From the NCBI RefSeq assembly GCF_014158035.1, contig NZ_JACFXW010000001.1:3140001-3204000 (forward strand): a stretch of DNA of 64,000 nt. The letters run 5' to 3'. Both the position numbers and the translations under genes were made by a program. The notes below the pieces were generated by a model. The model was not told the DNA's origin. It did not search any database and saw only the letters and a list, made by a program, of their open reading frames with translations. Shown in pieces: positions 20,485-30,179 of this stretch (position 1 is the first letter of the stretch; every line of letters starts with the position of its first letter). This DNA is from Rhizobium sp. G21 (GTDB taxonomy: Bacteria > Pseudomonadota > Alphaproteobacteria > Rhizobiales > Rhizobiaceae).

Positions 20485-21190
20485 TGTCTGCATACTTCGC
20501 ATAAAGCGCCGACAGCGCGCCCGCGTCCCTCGCTGCGCAAGCCGTGACGATCTGTCGGGCGAAGACCTGGGACAGGTCGATGGCCGACATCAGCGCCATC
20601 TCCTGGTCCGCCTCGTCGCGTGGCGATTGCAACCAGAGAAGCACCGCGAAGATCGTCACCGTCGTCGCCTCATGTCCACTCAGGGACGGATCTCCGCTGA
20701 TGACGGGTCCTTGAAGCACCTGCGCGTCGATCAGGGCGAAAGTCAGCGCCGCCGCCACATCGGCGCCGGAAAGATGCCGGGAGGCGTCGACAGTCGCCAG
20801 GAACGCCTTGCGGGCGGCTGCTTCGCTGACGAATACGCCGGAAAGGCACATCCGCGCCGCCGCGAGCTTCAGCGCTGGATAGATGGTCGCGGCGAAAAGG
20901 GTCGCGGGCTGCTCCTGCGCGGCGAGATCTGCGAGAAGGATGTCGGAGTCTGGTTCCGTGCCGATCATGGATTTGGCCAGCACCGACATCTGGGCGTTGA
21001 CCTTGTGGCCCAGCCCCATCATCTCGTCGAGGACGGCATTGGCGAAATCCGCCGCCGGCTTCGGCAGCCGTTCGGTCGTCGCGCGCGATTTCAGCGCCTC
21101 TCCGCCGCGCTTGACCATGAAGCGGATGCCGCGCAGCATCTCGCGGAGCGGAACGGGATCGATCAGATTGGGCCGTGGCGATGTCCCCAC
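20477..21190 (-). CDS. Unrecognised protein B, partner of protein A
   Basis: 237 aa, alanine-rich and probably all-helical; no family recognised and no signal peptide. It starts at GTG 21190, with GGAG seven bases upstream. A longer N-terminus (MELTSG) would be possible if the G4 run there were really G3. Its stop overlaps the start of protein A by 8 bp. The pair lies 58 bp downstream of the PfkB kinase gene on the same strand, so it could be the tail of that sugar operon, but nothing in the sequence points to sugar metabolism. Confidence 0.6.
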   Translation of the reverse strand: MGTSPRPNLIDPVPLREMLRGIRFMVKRGGEALKSRATTERLPKPAADFANAVLDEMMGLGHKVNAQMSVLAKSMIGTEPDSDILLADLAAQEQPATLFAATIYPALKLAAARMCLSGVFVSEAAARKAFLATVDASRHLSGADVAAALTFALIDAQVLQGPVISGDPSLSGHEATTVTIFAVLLWLQSPRDEADQEMALMSAIDLSQVFARQIVTACAARDAGALSALYAKYADNV

Positions 21191-21248
21191 TTGTCAACTC
21201 CATTGCAGACGAAGAGAACATAGTTCAAAGCCGCCGGATGGGGAAGCC

Positions 21249-22208
21249 TCAGAGCGGAGGGCGACGCGTCGTCCGCCGCATGAATTCGAGCGTGGATTGA
21301 TAGTCGCGGACGCCGGCCTGGCTGCCGAGTCCCGTCGCGTTCTGCGCAGATGACGCCTGACCGAGATCGACGGCCGCCGGAAGCGGAAGACCCTTCATCA
21401 AACCGGTCGCGAAGCCGCCGTTGAAGCAGTCCCCGCAGCCGCAGGTGCATTTCACATCGACGTCATAAGCCTGAGAGCGGATCTCCTGGCCGTCGCGGTC
21501 GAGATAATAGGCGCCATTGCCGCCCATCGTGAGGATAACACTCCTTGCGCCGCGATCAATCAGGAACTGCGCCAGCTCGCGATTGCCGGTCAGCCCCGAC
21601 AATGCCGCCGCTTCTTCCTCCGACGGCAGGAAGTAGTCGGTATAGGGAAGGAGCGCCTCGACCTTTGGAAGGTCCGCCTTGGTCGAGGCGAAAACGTCGA
21701 GCGTGGTGATGACGCCGCGACGCCTGGCTTCCGCCATGATTTCGCGGGTGCGCCCGCTGTCGTCCATCCGGTTCATCAGGCCGACGCCGCCGACATGCAG
21801 GATCTTCGTGTCCAGGAGGTCTTCAATCTCGGAATCCTCGATGAAGAAGCCGTCCGTCGCGCCGCGCTTGTGCAAGGCGGGACGCTGGCCGTCGGGCCGG
21901 GTGGTGACGACGGAGGAGGAGGTCGCAAAGCCCTCGCATCGGCTCATCAGCGAGATGTCGATGCCGAAGCTCGCAAGCTTCATCAGCACCCAATCGCCCA
22001 TGTCGTCATGACCGACGCCGCCCACGGCGCGCGCTTTCAAACCATGCTTGGCGGCGACGATGACGGCGCTGCCGGCCGCGCCGGACACGGCCAGCGTGAA
22101 CTCGTCGACGAAATAGGTGTCGCCGCCCGGAGGTATGGCGGTGACGGGACGGCAGAGGGCGTCGAATGTGATGAAGCCCATCGAGGTGTAGTCGAATTTC
22201 GGCGCCAT
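21249..22208 (-). CDS. PfkB/ribokinase-family carbohydrate kinase
   Basis: 319 aa, intact. The C-terminal anion-hole and catalytic motif is CTCGCGDCFNGGFATGL (GxGD form) at about residues 258-274, with LTMGGNGAYY before it and GGDTYFVDEFTLAVSGAAGS near the N-terminus. It transfers phosphate from ATP to a sugar or polyol alcohol in the cytoplasm. It lies 3 bp from the ABC ATPase gene and is the last sugar gene of that operon. In the proposed pathway it would turn 2-C-methyl-D-erythritol into its 4-phosphate, or deoxyxylulose into DXP; this is inference. Confidence 0.9.
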   Translation of the reverse strand: MAPKFDYTSMGFITFDALCRPVTAIPPGGDTYFVDEFTLAVSGAAGSAVIVAAKHGLKARAVGGVGHDDMGDWVLMKLASFGIDISLMSRCEGFATSSSVVTTRPDGQRPALHKRGATDGFFIEDSEIEDLLDTKILHVGGVGLMNRMDDSGRTREIMAEARRRGVITTLDVFASTKADLPKVEALLPYTDYFLPSEEEAAALSGLTGNRELAQFLIDRGARSVILTMGGNGAYYLDRDGQEIRSQAYDVDVKCTCGCGDCFNGGFATGLMKGLPLPAAVDLGQASSAQNATGLGSQAGVRDYQSTLEFMRRTTRRPPL

Positions 22209-22211
22209 GAT

Positions 22212-23255
22212 TTAACCCCGTATCCGCTGTCCGGCCTGGTCGAAGAAGAACGTGTTCGCCAGATCGAAGCTGATGCCGATCGGGGCGTCGATGTCGCGAC
22301 GAAACTGTCTGTCGGCCTTGACCTCGATCTGCCTGGCGCCCGCCGCGATGGTGAGATAGGTGACGTCGCCGGTCGGCTCGACGCCATAGACGGTTCCGTT
22401 GATATATCCGCCTTCCGTCACGCGGCAGTCTTCGGGGCGGATGCCGAGCGTCACCTGTCCGGACACATAGGCGGGGCAGGGCGCGGAGACGCCCGGCGCG
22501 TTGAAGGCGCCTCCGCTTGCTACGCCCTCGATCAGGTTCATCGGCGGGCTGCCGATGAAGCCGGCGACGAAAGTGTTGGCGGGGTCGGAATAGATCTGGT
22601 CCGGCGTGCCGACCTGCTGGATCACGCCCCGGTTCATGATCACGATCCGGTCGGCGAGCGTCATCGCCTCGATCTGGTCATGCGTCACATAGACGGTCGT
22701 CACCTTCAGCTGGCGCTGCAGATGCTTGATCTGCACCCTCATCGAGGCGCGGAGCTTGGCGTCGAGATTGGACAAAGGCTCGTCCATCAAGAAGACCTGT
22801 GGCTGGCGCACCACGGCGCGGGCGAGCGCCGCGCGCTGGCGCTGGCCGCCCGACAGCGCCGACGGCTTGCGATCGAGATATTCGCCGAGCTCCACCATGG
22901 CGGCGGCGTTGCGGATCATCTGGTCGTGCCTGTCGGCGGGGATCTTCCGCATCCGCAGGGGAAAGCGGATGTTCTCGTAGATCGACATGTTGGGGTAGAG
23001 CGCATAGCCTTGGAAGACCATGGCGACGTCGCGGTCGCGGGCGTCGATATCGTTCATCACCTCGTCGCCGATGATGACCTCGCCTTCGCTGGGCTGCTCC
23101 AGCCCGGCGATCATCCGCATGGTCGTGGTCTTGCCGCAGCCGGAAGGGCCGAGCAGCACGAGGAATTCCTCGTCTTCGATGTCGAGCGACATATGCTGGA
23201 CGCCGATGAAGGCGCCGTATCGCTTGACGATGTTCTGAAGCTTGATCGAACCCAT
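22212..23255 (-). CDS. Sugar/polyol ABC transporter ATP-binding protein (UgpC/MalK type)
   Basis: 347 aa. Walker A GPSGCGKTT, signature LSGGQRQR, Walker B VFLMDEPLSNLDAKLR, His-loop TVYVTHDQ, then the C-terminal TOBE/MalK regulatory domain (LGIRPEDCRV). This is the single ATPase of a CUT1 importer, which works as a homodimer with the two permeases encoded upstream. Intact; 3 bp separate it from the downstream kinase and from the upstream permease. Confidence 0.95.
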   Translation of the reverse strand: MGSIKLQNIVKRYGAFIGVQHMSLDIEDEEFLVLLGPSGCGKTTTMRMIAGLEQPSEGEVIIGDEVMNDIDARDRDVAMVFQGYALYPNMSIYENIRFPLRMRKIPADRHDQMIRNAAAMVELGEYLDRKPSALSGGQRQRAALARAVVRQPQVFLMDEPLSNLDAKLRASMRVQIKHLQRQLKVTTVYVTHDQIEAMTLADRIVIMNRGVIQQVGTPDQIYSDPANTFVAGFIGSPPMNLIEGVASGGAFNAPGVSAPCPAYVSGQVTLGIRPEDCRVTEGGYINGTVYGVEPTGDVTYLTIAAGARQIEVKADRQFRRDIDAPIGISFDLANTFFFDQAGQRIRG

Positions 23256-23258
23256 GGC

Positions 23259-24101
23259 TTATCCTTTCACAGCGCCCATCGTCAGGCCGCGCGACAGATG
23301 CTTCTGGATGAGCACAACCAGGATCAGGATCGGCGCAAAGGCGAGGAAGGAGACGAGGGCTATGGCATTGTAAATGACGCCGTCGGAGCCGCCGGTGAAA
23401 TTGGCGAGCGCGACCGACATCGTATAGGCGTTCTCGGTGGAGGCGAGAAGCAGCGTGAAGAGAAACTCGTTGATCGCGAAGATCGCCGCGATGACCGCCG
23501 CGGTGATGATTCCCGGCAGACAGGCGGGGATGATGATCTCCCGAAGGATCGTCAGGTCGCCGGCGCCGTCGGTGCGGGCGGCGTCTTCCAGCTCTTTCGG
23601 AATATCCAGCATGTAGCTGCGGATGATCCAGGTCACCAGCGACAGGTTGACGGCGGCATAGACCAGCATCAGCGCCCAGACGGAATCGAGCAGGCCGAGC
23701 TTCTTGAACAGGAAGAAGATCGGGATCGCCACGATCGCCGGCGCCATCATCCGGGTGGACAGGATGTAGAAGCCGATGTCCTCGCGCCCCTTGAACTCGT
23801 AGCGGGACAGCGCGAAGGCCGCCGGGATCGCCAGAGCGAGATCGATGATCACCGAGCCGGTGACGGCGACCAGCGAATTGCGCAGATATTTGCCGATCGG
23901 CCAGTCTTCCAGCAAATGACGCCAGGCGTCGAGCGAGAAGGTGGGAAAGTAGATCGGCGATGTCGTGATGATCTCGGTTCTCGGGCGGAAGGCGATGGTC
24001 ATGAACCACAGGATCGGGGCGAGGCAGACGAGCGCCCAGGCGCCGAGCACGAGGTAACGGATCAGAAGGCTTTCGCCGCGGGTCCTACGTACGGAAGCCA
24101 T
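23259..24101 (-). CDS. Sugar/polyol ABC transporter permease 2 (MalG type)
   Basis: 280 aa, six hydrophobic segments, with the EAA loop near LEDAARTDGAGDLTILREIIIPACLPG. Start ATG at 24101 overlaps the stop of permease 1 by one base (TGATG). With permease 1 it forms the channel of the CUT1 importer. Intact. Confidence 0.94.
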   Translation of the reverse strand: MASVRRTRGESLLIRYLVLGAWALVCLAPILWFMTIAFRPRTEIITTSPIYFPTFSLDAWRHLLEDWPIGKYLRNSLVAVTGSVIIDLALAIPAAFALSRYEFKGREDIGFYILSTRMMAPAIVAIPIFFLFKKLGLLDSVWALMLVYAAVNLSLVTWIIRSYMLDIPKELEDAARTDGAGDLTILREIIIPACLPGIITAAVIAAIFAINEFLFTLLLASTENAYTMSVALANFTGGSDGVIYNAIALVSFLAFAPILILVVLIQKHLSRGLTMGAVKG

Positions 24102-25039
24102 CAGCTCTTCCCCGAATGGAAGGCGCGTTTGACGATCGTCTGCGCCAGGACAATGGTGATGATCAGCATCAGGACCGAGGCGGCGGAGGCATAGCCGAAA
24201 TTGAACATGCGGAAGCCGGTGCGATAAATGAAGTAGCTCATGGTTTCCGTGGTCCCGCCCGGCGTGCCCTGCGTCATGATGAAGACATTGGCGAACATGG
24301 TGGTGATGTCGATGGCGCGAAGCGTGACCGCCACCACGATCACCGGACGCATCATCGGCAGCGAGATGTTCCAGAAGATCGCAGGCCAGGAGGCGCCGTC
24401 GAGACGCGCTGCCTCTTCGATTTCCTGGTCCTGTCCCTGGAGCGCCGCGACGAAGATGATGAAGAGAAATGGGGTCCACTGCCAGACATCGGCGACGATG
24501 AGCGTGAGGCGCGAAAGCCAGATCGAGCCGAGCCAGTCGACGTTGCCGCCGACGACGCCGATACGCATCAGGAGATCCGAGATCACCCGCCCGTCATTGA
24601 AGGCCAGCTTCCAGATGAAGGCGACGGCGGACGGCATGAACAGCATCGGCATCAGGAACACGATGCGCCAGCCGCGAACCATGGGATCCCGATAGGCGAA
24701 ATAGGCGATGGCCAGCGCGATCACCGTCTGCAGGCACAGAGAGATGCCGCCGATGATCAGCGTATTGCCGAGCGCGGCCCAGAATTCCCGATCCTGCAGA
24801 ATCTCGACGTAATTGTCGAAGCCGGCCCAGGTCCATTTGACGAATTTGACGACGAACAGGCTTTGGTAGATGGCGAAAACGCCGGGATAGAGCGTGATCG
24901 CCAGAAGGTATATCAAAGCGGGCGCGACGAGCAGGTAGGGGAAGGCGGCCCGCAGCAGGGGCGAACGTCGCTTATACGGACGCGCAGGGGCGGCGCGATG
25001 CGCCCCTGCGGTCTGGCTGCTTGCGTAAGTAGCCATCAT
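24101..25039 (-). CDS. Sugar/polyol ABC transporter permease 1 (MalF type)
   Basis: About 312 aa, six hydrophobic segments, EAA loop at IEEAARLDGASWPAIFWNISLP. The frame is open further upstream into the binding-protein gene, but the ATG-ATG pair at 25039/25036, 5 bp after that gene's stop, is the likely start. A basic, Ala/Arg-rich N-terminal tail precedes the first membrane segment. Intact. Confidence 0.93.
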   Translation of the reverse strand: MMATYASSQTAGAHRAAPARPYKRRSPLLRAAFPYLLVAPALIYLLAITLYPGVFAIYQSLFVVKFVKWTWAGFDNYVEILQDREFWAALGNTLIIGGISLCLQTVIALAIAYFAYRDPMVRGWRIVFLMPMLFMPSAVAFIWKLAFNDGRVISDLLMRIGVVGGNVDWLGSIWLSRLTLIVADVWQWTPFLFIIFVAALQGQDQEIEEAARLDGASWPAIFWNISLPMMRPVIVVAVTLRAIDITTMFANVFIMTQGTPGGTTETMSYFIYRTGFRMFNFGYASAASVLMLIITIVLAQTIVKRAFHSGKS

Positions 25040-25043
25040 CGCC

Positions 25044-26595
25044 TCAGAACGGCAGCGGCTTGCCGGCGCCGACATACATGCCGGGCGCGACATCCGCGTA
25101 AGCGACCGGCGCCTTGCCGCCCGAAAAGCCGTTCTTCTCCATGATCTTCTTCCAGGCGGCCTGGCCGTTTTCGAGCGCTTCCTTGGCGGAAATCTGGCCG
25201 GTGACGGCGCGGTTGATCTCGTTGCCGAGCGCCTGCTCCATTTCGAACATGCCGGGCAGGCGCGGGGCGCACCAGGCGTGTTCGAGGCTGTTGGCCCAGA
25301 CTTCCATCGGCTGCGATATGCCGCGCAGCTTTTCGTTGCCGAGCACCGAACGATAGCCGGGGGCGACGCCGTTGGCGTTGGCTTCGTTCATCGCCATGAT
25401 CGAGGAGGTGGTGAGGAAGGCGAGCATCAGGAAGGCGCCCTCCGGGTTCTGCGAGGTGGCGGCGACGCAAGAAGTCGAGCCCGCTGTTCGGCGGAGCGAA
25501 GACGCCGCCCTCGATGCGCGGCTCATAGATGGTGACAAAATCGTCGACGATTTTCGATTGGTCGGGCCGCATGGCTTGCGTTCCCGAATCCTGCCAGCTG
25601 ATATTTGTCGCAACCTGGCCTCCCAACCATGCGGCGCGGTTTTCGCCCCAGCCTGCGCCGGAGGTCCCCTCGATCGCATTCTTCTGCAGCGCCATGATAA
25701 TGTCCATGGCCTTCATGCCGGCGTCGGAAGCGAGCTGTGGATTCCACTGCTCGTCGAACAGCTTCAGCCCGGCCTGAGCGCCGATATGCTCCCAGGTGTA
25801 GGTCGACCAGAAGCCGCGGGCGAGCATCATGCCGAGGCCGGCCACGCCGCCGCCGAGCTTGTTGGCCTCGCCGCTGATGCGGATGAGTTCGTCATAGGAG
25901 GCAACGGACTTGGATTTGTCGATCGGTCCGCCGAGGATCTTTTCGACGATCGACTTGCGCAGATGCACCATCTGGATATCGCAGTCGAAGGGAATGCCGA
26001 CGAGCTTGCCGCCGAAATAACCGTAGTTCAGGCGATAGGTGTCGTAGAAATCGTCGAGCGGCAGCTTCCACTTGGCGGCGTAGTCGTCGAGTTCGGCGAG
26101 GAAGCCGGGAGCGGCGAAGTCGCCGAGCCAGGGCGAGAAGAACTGCAGCGCGTCGAAGGACGCGTTGCCGGAGACGAATTCGGCGACGGCCTTGTCATAG
26201 AAGCTGTCGTCCGGGATCGGCACGAGTTCGACCTTGATGCCGGACAACGCTTCGAACGGCTTGAGGCCCTCGGCGGCGGAATCCTGGTCGGCCGCGCCGA
26301 TGGCGAAGCGAACGGTCTTGCCGGACTGCTCCGACCGGACCTTTTCCCAATCGACGGTGCGGATCCAATCCTTGGCGGGATCCCAGAGCGGATCTGAGCT
26401 GAGCTTGTAGAGCTTGCGGTAGTCTTCACGCACGTAGCCGTCGACCGAGATCTTGTCGAGGGTCGCCTGGATGTCGGGCAAGTTGGACTGCGCGAAAGCC
26501 GGCAGCTTCAGCCCGGCCGCGCCTGCGGCGAGACCCACCGTGGCGGTCGTGCGCAGAAACGAGCGGCGAGATACGCTTTGTTTGAACAATGTCAT
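25044..26595 (-). CDS. Sugar/polyol ABC transporter substrate-binding protein, Tat-type signal (one frame change)
   Basis: About 516 aa, family 1 extracellular solute-binding protein. The N-terminus SRRSFLRTTATVGLA is a twin-arginine signal ending near AFAQSN, so it is probably exported folded. ATG at 26595 has GGGAGGATTC upstream. Near 25470-25475 the frame changes after NSGLDF (one base extra or two missing); the downstream part (CVAATSQNPEGAF to VGAGKPLPF) ends at 25044. First gene of the minus-strand importer operon, divergent from the DRL-like gene. The ligand is unknown; a branched or deoxy polyol fits the context. Confidence 0.87.
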
Positions 26596-26843
26596 TGTCG
26601 GAATCCTCCCAAACGTCACTCTCCCGAGTGACCGGTCTTTCAGGCTGACTATCGAGACGCGACTCCTATTCCCCCGCGCCTTTTGCCTGAAGTGAACTTT
26701 CGTTTCACAGATATCAACTATGTACGGTTTATTTTGCGTGTCAATCCCTGCCTTGCGGCATTCTTTGCGGCGATGCAGCATAAACTAATGTTGACAGAAA
26801 AAACAAATGTGCAATAACCGAGGCAATAACCGTGGAGGAAACC
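26596..26843. promoter_or_regulatory. Divergent control region between importer and DRL/aco-like operons
   Basis: This 248-bp, relatively AT-rich spacer holds a plus-strand TTGACA at 26791-26796 with AATAAC 16 bp further, a plausible sigma-70 promoter. Two exact copies of GCAATAACCG (26811-26820 and 26823-26832) overlap the -10 zone at a 12-bp period, a likely operator. GTGAA (26692-26696) and TTCAC (26704-26708) form another inverted repeat towards the minus operon. The SorC-type regulator encoded at the end of the plus operon is the obvious candidate to bind here. Confidence 0.55.
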
Positions 26844-28163
26844 ATGCCTACGAATGTCGCCCTGACGGGCCTCGCCCGCGACCTTGCCGCCCGAGCCGAC
26901 GCTGGAAATCCCATACGCATCGGATTGGTCGGGGCTGGTGAAATGGGCACCGACATCGTCAGTCGCGTCGCTCATATGACGGGCGTGGAGATCGGCGCGA
27001 TCAGCGAGCTGAAGCCGGGCGCCGCTGCGAGGTCGGTGGAAATCGCCTATGGATCCAAGGACCGCGCCGCCGAAATCGGCAATGCCGATCAGGCAAACGC
27101 GGCGATGGAACAGGGCAAGATCGCCATCACGGACAATGTCGGCGCGCTTCTCGATGCCGGCCTCATCGACGTCGTGGTCGACGCGACCGGCATTCCCGCC
27201 GTCGGCGCCGAGATCGGCCTGACCGCGATGGAGCGCGGCAAGCATCTCGTCATGATGAATGTCGAGGCCGACATCACCATCGGCGCCTATCTGCGCGCCG
27301 AAGCGGAGCGGCTGGGCGTCGTCTACTCTCTGGGGGCAGGCGACGAACCGTCGAGCTGCATGGAGCTCATCGAATTCGTCAGCGCCATGGGCCACCGGAT
27401 CATCAGCGCCGGCAAGGGCAAGAACAATCCGCTCAACATCGACGCCACCCCCGACGCCTATGCGAAAGAAGCCGCCGAGCGTCATATGAATCCGCGCATG
27501 CTGGTGGAGTTCGTCGACGGCTCCAAGACCATGGTCGAAATGGCGGCCATCGCCAACGCCACCGGCCTGACCCCTGATAAACCTGGAATGCACGGCCCCG
27601 CTTGCAGCCGTGAAGAGCTGAGCAAAGTGCTGGTCCCCGAGAGCGCCGGCGGCGTCCTGTCGTCCGCGGAAGGCCGCGTCGACTTCACCATCGGCAAGGG
27701 CGTGGCTCCCGGCGTCTTTGTCGTCGCCGAAATGGATCATCCGCGGATCTGGGAGCGGATGGAGGATCTGAAGATGGGCAAGGGCCCCTACTTCACCTTC
27801 TTCCGCCCCTATCATCTGACGTCGCTCGAAGTGCCGCTGACCTGCGCCCGTGTCGTGCTCTACGGCAAGGCCGACATGCAGCCGCTGCCCCGTCCGGTCG
27901 CCGAAGTCGGCGCGCTCGCCAAAAAGGACCTGCAGCCCGGCGACCGCCTCGATCAGATCGGCGAATACTGCTATCGCGCCTGGATCATGACCGTCGAGGA
28001 CGCGAAATCGGCCGGCGCCATTCCTTGCGGCCTGCTGGCCGGCGCGACCGTCACCCGTCCGATCAAGAAGGGCGAGTTGATCACTGCCGCCAATGCCTCG
28101 GTTCCCGCCGACAGCAAGATCGCCGCGCTGCGCGCGCGCCAAGACGCCATGCTGGGGCTCTGA
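26844..28163 (+). CDS. DRL-like oxidoreductase (DXP reductoisomerase-like, SAF domain, COG4091)
   Basis: 439 aa, intact. N-terminal Rossmann domain with GLVGAGEMGTD near residues 28-38, a homoserine-dehydrogenase-like middle with SLGAGDEPSSCMELIEF and SAGKGKNNPLN, and a C-terminal SAF-like domain ending in KKGELITAANA. This is the family of Brucella DRL, the DXR-like enzyme that converts 1-deoxy-D-xylulose 5-phosphate to 2-C-methyl-D-erythritol 4-phosphate with NADPH; I recall that match and cannot align it here. ATG at 26844 follows GTGGAGGAAACC; an in-frame GTG at 26832 is less likely. First gene of an operon with an acetoin-dehydrogenase-like complex, which suggests a catabolic role. Confidence 0.75.
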   Translation: MPTNVALTGLARDLAARADAGNPIRIGLVGAGEMGTDIVSRVAHMTGVEIGAISELKPGAAARSVEIAYGSKDRAAEIGNADQANAAMEQGKIAITDNVGALLDAGLIDVVVDATGIPAVGAEIGLTAMERGKHLVMMNVEADITIGAYLRAEAERLGVVYSLGAGDEPSSCMELIEFVSAMGHRIISAGKGKNNPLNIDATPDAYAKEAAERHMNPRMLVEFVDGSKTMVEMAAIANATGLTPDKPGMHGPACSREELSKVLVPESAGGVLSSAEGRVDFTIGKGVAPGVFVVAEMDHPRIWERMEDLKMGKGPYFTFFRPYHLTSLEVPLTCARVVLYGKADMQPLPRPVAEVGALAKKDLQPGDRLDQIGEYCYRAWIMTVEDAKSAGAIPCGLLAGATVTRPIKKGELITAANASVPADSKIAALRARQDAMLGL

Positions 28164-28165
28164 CC

Positions 28166-29163
28166 ATGACGGCGCCGGACAACAGACCCTTCGCCATCCG
28201 CACCTATTCCCCGAGCAGTTGCGGGAAGCGCTCAAGCGCATGATTCTGATCCGGCGCTTCGAAGAAGGCGCTGAAGAGAGTTATATGCGCGGGCTCATTC
28301 ACGGCACGATGCATCTGTCGATCGGCCAGGAAGCCAGCGCGATGGCGACCTGCATGGAGCTGACGGATCAGGACAAGATCACCTCCACCCATCGCGGTCA
28401 CGGGCATTGTATCGCCAAGGGCGCGGATGTCGGTCGGATGTTCGCCGAATTCTTCGGCAAGGAGACGGGATACTGCCATGGCCGCGGCGGCTCGATGCAT
28501 ATCGCCGATGTGAAAACCGGCAATCTCGGCGCCAACGGCATCGTCGGCGGCGGCCTGCCGATCGCGGTCGGCGCGGCGCTCTCGGCCAAGCGCCTGGGCA
28601 AGACGGATGTGACGATCTGCTTCTTCGGCGACGGCGCCAACAATGAAGGGGCGTTTCACGAAGCGCTCAATATGGCGGCCATCTGGAAACTGCCGGTGAT
28701 CTTCGTCTGCGAAAACAATCGCTACGGCATGTCCACCGCCGTATCCCGCTCAACCGCCGTGAAGAATATCGCCGAGCGCGCCGCCGCCTATTCCATTCCG
28801 GGCGTCACTGTCGACGGCAATGATTTTTCCGCCGTCGCCGAGGCCGTGCATCACGCGATCGCCCGCGCCCGCGCCGGCGAAGGACCGAGCCTGGTCGAAA
28901 ACCTGACCTATCGTTGGCGCGGCCATTCCAAATCCGACCGCAACCGCTACCGGACCAAGGAGGAGATCGAGGAATGGATGGCGCGCGACCCCATCGCCCG
29001 GTTCCGCGCGGACCTGATCGGCCATGGAATTCTGGATGAAGCAGGGGCCAAGTCCATCGAAGAAGCAGCTGTCGCCGATGTGGCGGCCGGAATCGAATTC
29101 GCCAGAGCGAGCCTCGCCCCGTCGATCGACGAAGTGACCCGCTATGTTTATGCAGAGGCCTGA
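28166..29163 (+). CDS. TPP-dependent dehydrogenase E1 alpha subunit, acetoin-dehydrogenase-like (one frameshift)
   Basis: About 332 aa, AcoA/PdhA-like. The thiamine diphosphate motif begins [15 protein letters not shown] and ends [19 protein letters not shown] and GRGGSMHI are also typical. A C4 run at 28209-28212 should be C5, which joins [16 protein letters not shown] to the start at ATG 28166, two bases after the DRL-like stop. With E1 beta it would decarboxylate a 2-oxo acid or, in the acetoin type, cleave an acyloin into an acetyl unit. No pyruvate-specific feature can be told by eye. Confidence 0.88.
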
Positions 29164-29164
29164 G

Positions 29165-30178
29165 ATGAACGCTGTGGCGCGAAACATCGAAGAACGCACG
29201 CTGTCTTACTCGGAAGCCATCCGCGAGGCGATGTCGCTCGCCATGGACGCCGATCCCACCGTGATTTTGATGGGCGAGGATATCGGCGTCTACGGCGGCG
29301 CCTTTCAGGTGACGCTCGATCTCATCGACAAATATGGTCCGGAGCGAGTGATGGACACGCCGATCTCCGAACTCGGCGGCGCGGGCGTGGCCGTCGGCGC
29401 GGCGCTGACCGGCCTGAAGCCGATCTTCGAATTTCAGTTTTCCGATTTCGCGGCGCTCGCCATGGAGCAGATCGTCAATCAGGCCGCCAAGCTGCGCTAC
29501 ATGCTGGGCGGCGAGGCGTCGGTGCCGGTCGTCTTCCGCATGCCGGCAGGGTCGGGCACGGGCGCCGCGGCGCAACACAGCCAGAGCCTGGAGGCCTGGT
29601 TCGGCCATGTTCCCGGTCTCAAGGTCGTCCAGCCTTCCACGCCGGAAGACGCCAAGGGCCTTCTCCTCGCGGCGCTCGCCGATCCGGATCCCGTGCTGAT
29701 TTTCGAGCACAAACTCCTCTACAAGATGAAGGGCCATGTGCCCGAGGGCCATTACACCGTGCCGATCGGCAAGGCGGCGGTGCGCAGGCAGGGCAAAGAT
29801 CTCACTATCGTCGCCAGTTCGATCATGGCGCATCGCGCGCTCGAGGCCGCCGAACGTCTTTCGGTCGAAGGCATGGATGTCGAGGTCGTCGATCTCCGAT
29901 CGGTGCGTCCGATCGATCGCGACACGATCCTCGCCTCGGTGCGGAAGACGGGAAAACTTATGGTCGTCTATGAAGGTGTGAAGAGTTACGGCGTGGGCGC
30001 GGAGATCAGCGCGATGGTCGCCGAGAGCGACGCTTTCGATTTCCTCGACGCGCCGATCCTGCGTTTGGGCGGCGCGGAAGCGCCCGTGCCCTACAATCCC
30101 GACCTGGAGCGCGCCTCTGTGCCGCAGGTCGACACGATCGAGGCGGCGGCCCGCCGTCTGCTCGGCGGCGAGGTCTGA
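29165..30178 (+). CDS. TPP-dependent dehydrogenase E1 beta subunit, acetoin-dehydrogenase-like
   Basis: 337 aa, transketolase pyrimidine domain followed by the C-terminal domain (AcoB/PdhB type). Typical segments are [34 protein letters not shown], and [17 protein letters not shown] at 29165 comes right after the E1 alpha stop; a frame-matched ATG at 29144 inside E1 alpha is less likely. Intact. It forms an alpha2-beta2 E1 with the preceding gene product and passes the acetyl group to the lipoyl domains of the next protein. Confidence 0.92.
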   Translation: MNAVARNIEERTLSYSEAIREAMSLAMDADPTVILMGEDIGVYGGAFQVTLDLIDKYGPERVMDTPISELGGAGVAVGAALTGLKPIFEFQFSDFAALAMEQIVNQAAKLRYMLGGEASVPVVFRMPAGSGTGAAAQHSQSLEAWFGHVPGLKVVQPSTPEDAKGLLLAALADPDPVLIFEHKLLYKMKGHVPEGHYTVPIGKAAVRRQGKDLTIVASSIMAHRALEAAERLSVEGMDVEVVDLRSVRPIDRDTILASVRKTGKLMVVYEGVKSYGVGAEISAMVAESDAFDFLDAPILRLGGAEAPVPYNPDLERASVPQVDTIEAAARRLLGGEV

Positions 30179-30179
30179 C

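Noticed and set aside
21795..24194. A 799-aa plus-strand frame opposite the ABC importer genes
   Set aside because: It is antisense to intact permease, ATPase and kinase genes; its low-complexity Asp/His/Arg/Gly sequence is typical of a mirror frame in high-GC DNA.
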